From Pampus argenteus (Eukaryota; Chordata; Actinopteri; Scombriformes; Stromateidae): a DNA stretch of 64,000 nt. This document shows, one piece after another, positions 62,112 to 64,000 of this stretch (positions within the stretch are counted from its first letter, which is position 1; each line of letters begins with the position of its first letter). The stretch is taken from positions 6,707,001 to 6,771,000 of the forward strand of contig CM072868.1 of the NCBI GenBank assembly GCA_036937835.1, given 5' to 3'. The notes under the pieces are model-generated. The model saw nothing but the letters and a program-made list of their open reading frames with translations. It ran no database searches and had not been told where the DNA came from. Both the position numbers and the translations under genes were made by a program.

Positions 62112-62909
62112 GCGAGCAAGAGAGAGTAACCGAGATGTGCATAAGATGTGTAAGGTGGGACCACCTGTTGACAGGCTCTGATTGATTTTAGAGGAGGACT
62201 AATTCTAAGAATATTAGAAGAAGAAGCCTCAAATCTGGGTACAGCAGTGTTTAAATGAAGGTGCCATTGAAACCTCTTCAGTGTTTATTTTGTAGAATTG
62301 GTCTTCATAGCAAATTTGATTGACAGTCAGCTGCAGTGTGCCCTCTCCAGCGTACAGTAGATTTGTCTGTGGCGACATCCTCTGCATAATTCTCCCTCCT
62401 CTGCTTTCTGCAGCCTCACTCCTGCCCTGCCTGGGGTATAAATAACAATGAGGATGGAGCACATCTCAACAAAGCCCAGCGCTGTGGTACATCAGCACTT
62501 TGGAGAGGGGGTTAGGGATTATTTGGTTTTCTTATCTTCCTCATCTGTCTGTTGATATGGCTACTACTACTGTCTTATACTGTGGTCAGTAGGTTTCTGC
62601 AGCAACCAAGTTTGTGCTCTCATCTTAGCTGATGGTGTATGATGTTTTCTGTCTCCTGTGAATTAATGCATCAGCTGTTCATTCCTGTTCCTCACACCTG
62701 AGCCAATCAGAGCTCTGTAGGCGGGATTAAGATTATTAATCTGGGGGGTCACTTTGCTGTGCAGACGGTGATCATAAAATTTGCCAAAAAATTGCGACAA
62801 GTGTGGATAAGACCGACACAGCTCTGCAGGTTTTTGTACGTTGACTTACAGAAATAGACCTTAACTCTTTAAATGTCCATATTTCTTCAATTCAGCATGA
62901 CATTACAGC

Positions 62910-63050
62910 CATTATTGATCTATCTCCGGATTATTTTCTTGATATAGCTTTAGATGACAACTAAATGAATTAAAATCTTCAGATGTCTTATTTTGTCCGA
63001 CCAAAACACAAAGAGAATGAATTTATTGTCAAATGTGAGAAAGTGTTTGT
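62910..63050 (+). repeat. ATTAATCGATTA-type dispersed repeat, copy C (partial)
   Basis: Contains GGATTATTTTCTTGAT and CTTCAGATGTCTTATTTTGT followed by CCGACCAAAACAC, matching the reverse complement of copy B at 43910-44175 in the same order. The left part is diverged. Confidence 0.5.
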
Positions 63051-63784
63051 GGAGCTGAAAACGGGAAAACCGTTGGAAAGTGCTGTTACTGTTAAGTTGA
63101 ACAAAGCTGACGGGTTTTAAACGCCTTCATCAGTTTTAGATGTCTGAAAATAGTGACCTCGTCCAACAGAGATTTTGTCACAACATGTGAGCACTTGTTT
63201 CTTACGTATCACACATTTGCAGAAAATCTTCCTCAGTGCAGCTCAGACGCATCTCTAACCGCCTCCTGGTGTGGTCAGTAGGTTTTTACAACACTGGATT
63301 TCCAGAGTGTCCCAGAGTCTGGATTACAGCATTTGTTGTCTTATCACTAGTGGCGACGGTGTGGAGGAAGGTGCACCACAGCACGACCATGGCAACCATT
63401 TCAGAGGCAAAGTGTAGAGTGATTGGCAACCCGGGAGCGAGCTGGAGAAACTGTGCCTGAACGGGGAGAGAGAGCGAGTGTTATTTTAGCCTTTGATCCT
63501 GTTTTTTTTTTTCTGGAAAGAGAGGCAGGCCGTGCTTAGATGGCAAAGCTGCGATCGATAGGAGGAGAGGGTTTAAAGGAGACGGGTGCATTTCTTTGTT
63601 GTTTTTGTTTCCACGATTGTAAAGTAATGACGGAGAAGACAGCTCCAACCCCGGGGAGGGTTTTCATGTAAAAACAACATTTATATTTTTAAGGGAAACG
63701 AACTTCCCTATTTTTATGGCAACAAAACCATTAAAAGGGGAGGGGGGGTTTAATATGGTCTTATGTTTCATGTAGGTAGAGCTA

Positions 63785-63960
63785 ACTGATATTATTTTCA
63801 TTATTAACTCATTTGTTGATTATTTTCTCGATTAATCGATTAGTTTGGTCTATAAAATGTCAGAAAATGGGAAAAATGTCAACCACTGCTTCCCAAATCC
63901 CCGTCATCATTTTTTGAATTGATTATCAACGTGGTTGTTTTTTTCTGTCGAAACTAGAAA
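63785..63960 (+). repeat. ATTAATCGATTA-type dispersed repeat, copy A
   Basis: Contains TTTTCTCGATTAATCGATTA, GTTTGGTCTATAAAATGTC and CAGAAAATGGGAAAAATGTC, the best-preserved left half in this window. The end breaks off before the window edge, followed by a short direct repeat (ACTAGAAACCT, twice near 63952-63978). Confidence 0.65.
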
Positions 63961-64000
63961 CCTCCCAACTAGAAACCTGTTGCAGTAAAAGATTTGACAG

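Larger units (their letters stand above)
60742..64000. other. DNA after the putative first exon, probably intronic
   Basis: If the donor at 60742 is real, this is the start of an intron of the next + strand gene. It contains the CpG-rich inverted repeat, a TATAAATA at 62437-62444 without other promoter support, an AC microsatellite and two dispersed-repeat copies. No coding exon seen. Confidence 0.4.

Noticed and set aside
62437..62444. TATAAATA as a promoter
   Set aside because: No initiator, no CpG enrichment and no exon after it; single TATA words are common in AT-rich DNA.

Overview
The window is vertebrate, almost certainly teleost, nuclear DNA. It is AT-rich and intron-containing, with many dinucleotide microsatellites and decayed DNA transposons. 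Two protein-coding genes can be assembled exon by exon, both on the + strand, and both products match vertebrate families along their full visible length. The repeat types (a short inverted-repeat element ending in TTAAAGG, a Tc1-like relic, and a repeat rich in ATTAATCGATTA-like sequence) look like those of spiny-rayed fishes; that is inference from memory.

Layout: 1-10002 is intron 1 of traf4. The RING-encoding exon 1 is not visible and must lie upstream. Positions 10003-15926 hold traf4 exons 2-7 (end of the RING, the TRAF zinc fingers, a coiled coil and the MATH/TRAF-C domain), followed by a long 3'UTR to a poly(A) signal at 18031. Positions 18060-44586 are about 26.5 kb in which I find no credible gene. 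They hold microsatellites, transposon fossils and at least two motif-dense segments that look like conserved regulatory elements. Positions 44587-53543 hold the complete tada2a gene: 15 coding exons, 445 codons, all GT-AG introns, including a 25-base first coding exon. Positions 53544-60400 are intergenic. Near 60450-60741 a CpG-richer segment with an inverted CCAAT box and a consensus splice donor looks like the promoter and untranslated first exon of a further + strand gene that continues beyond the window. By mammalian gene order downstream of TADA2A this could be dusp14, but no coding sequence is present to prove it.

The two genes are not functionally linked by anything in the sequence. 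TRAF4 is a cytoplasmic, junction-associated signalling adaptor. TADA2A is a nuclear subunit of the GCN5/PCAF-containing ATAC histone acetyltransferase complex. The interest lies in gene order (the acetyl-CoA carboxylase gene that sits head to head with TADA2A in mammals is not seen) and in non-coding structure: a perfect 23-bp hairpin in traf4 intron 1, homeodomain-site clusters in the gene desert, a nested transposon, and a CpG-rich inverted repeat near the 3' end. I found no new multi-gene system. Coordinates of exons were checked by reading frame and splice-site phase; repeat and regulatory calls are less certain.
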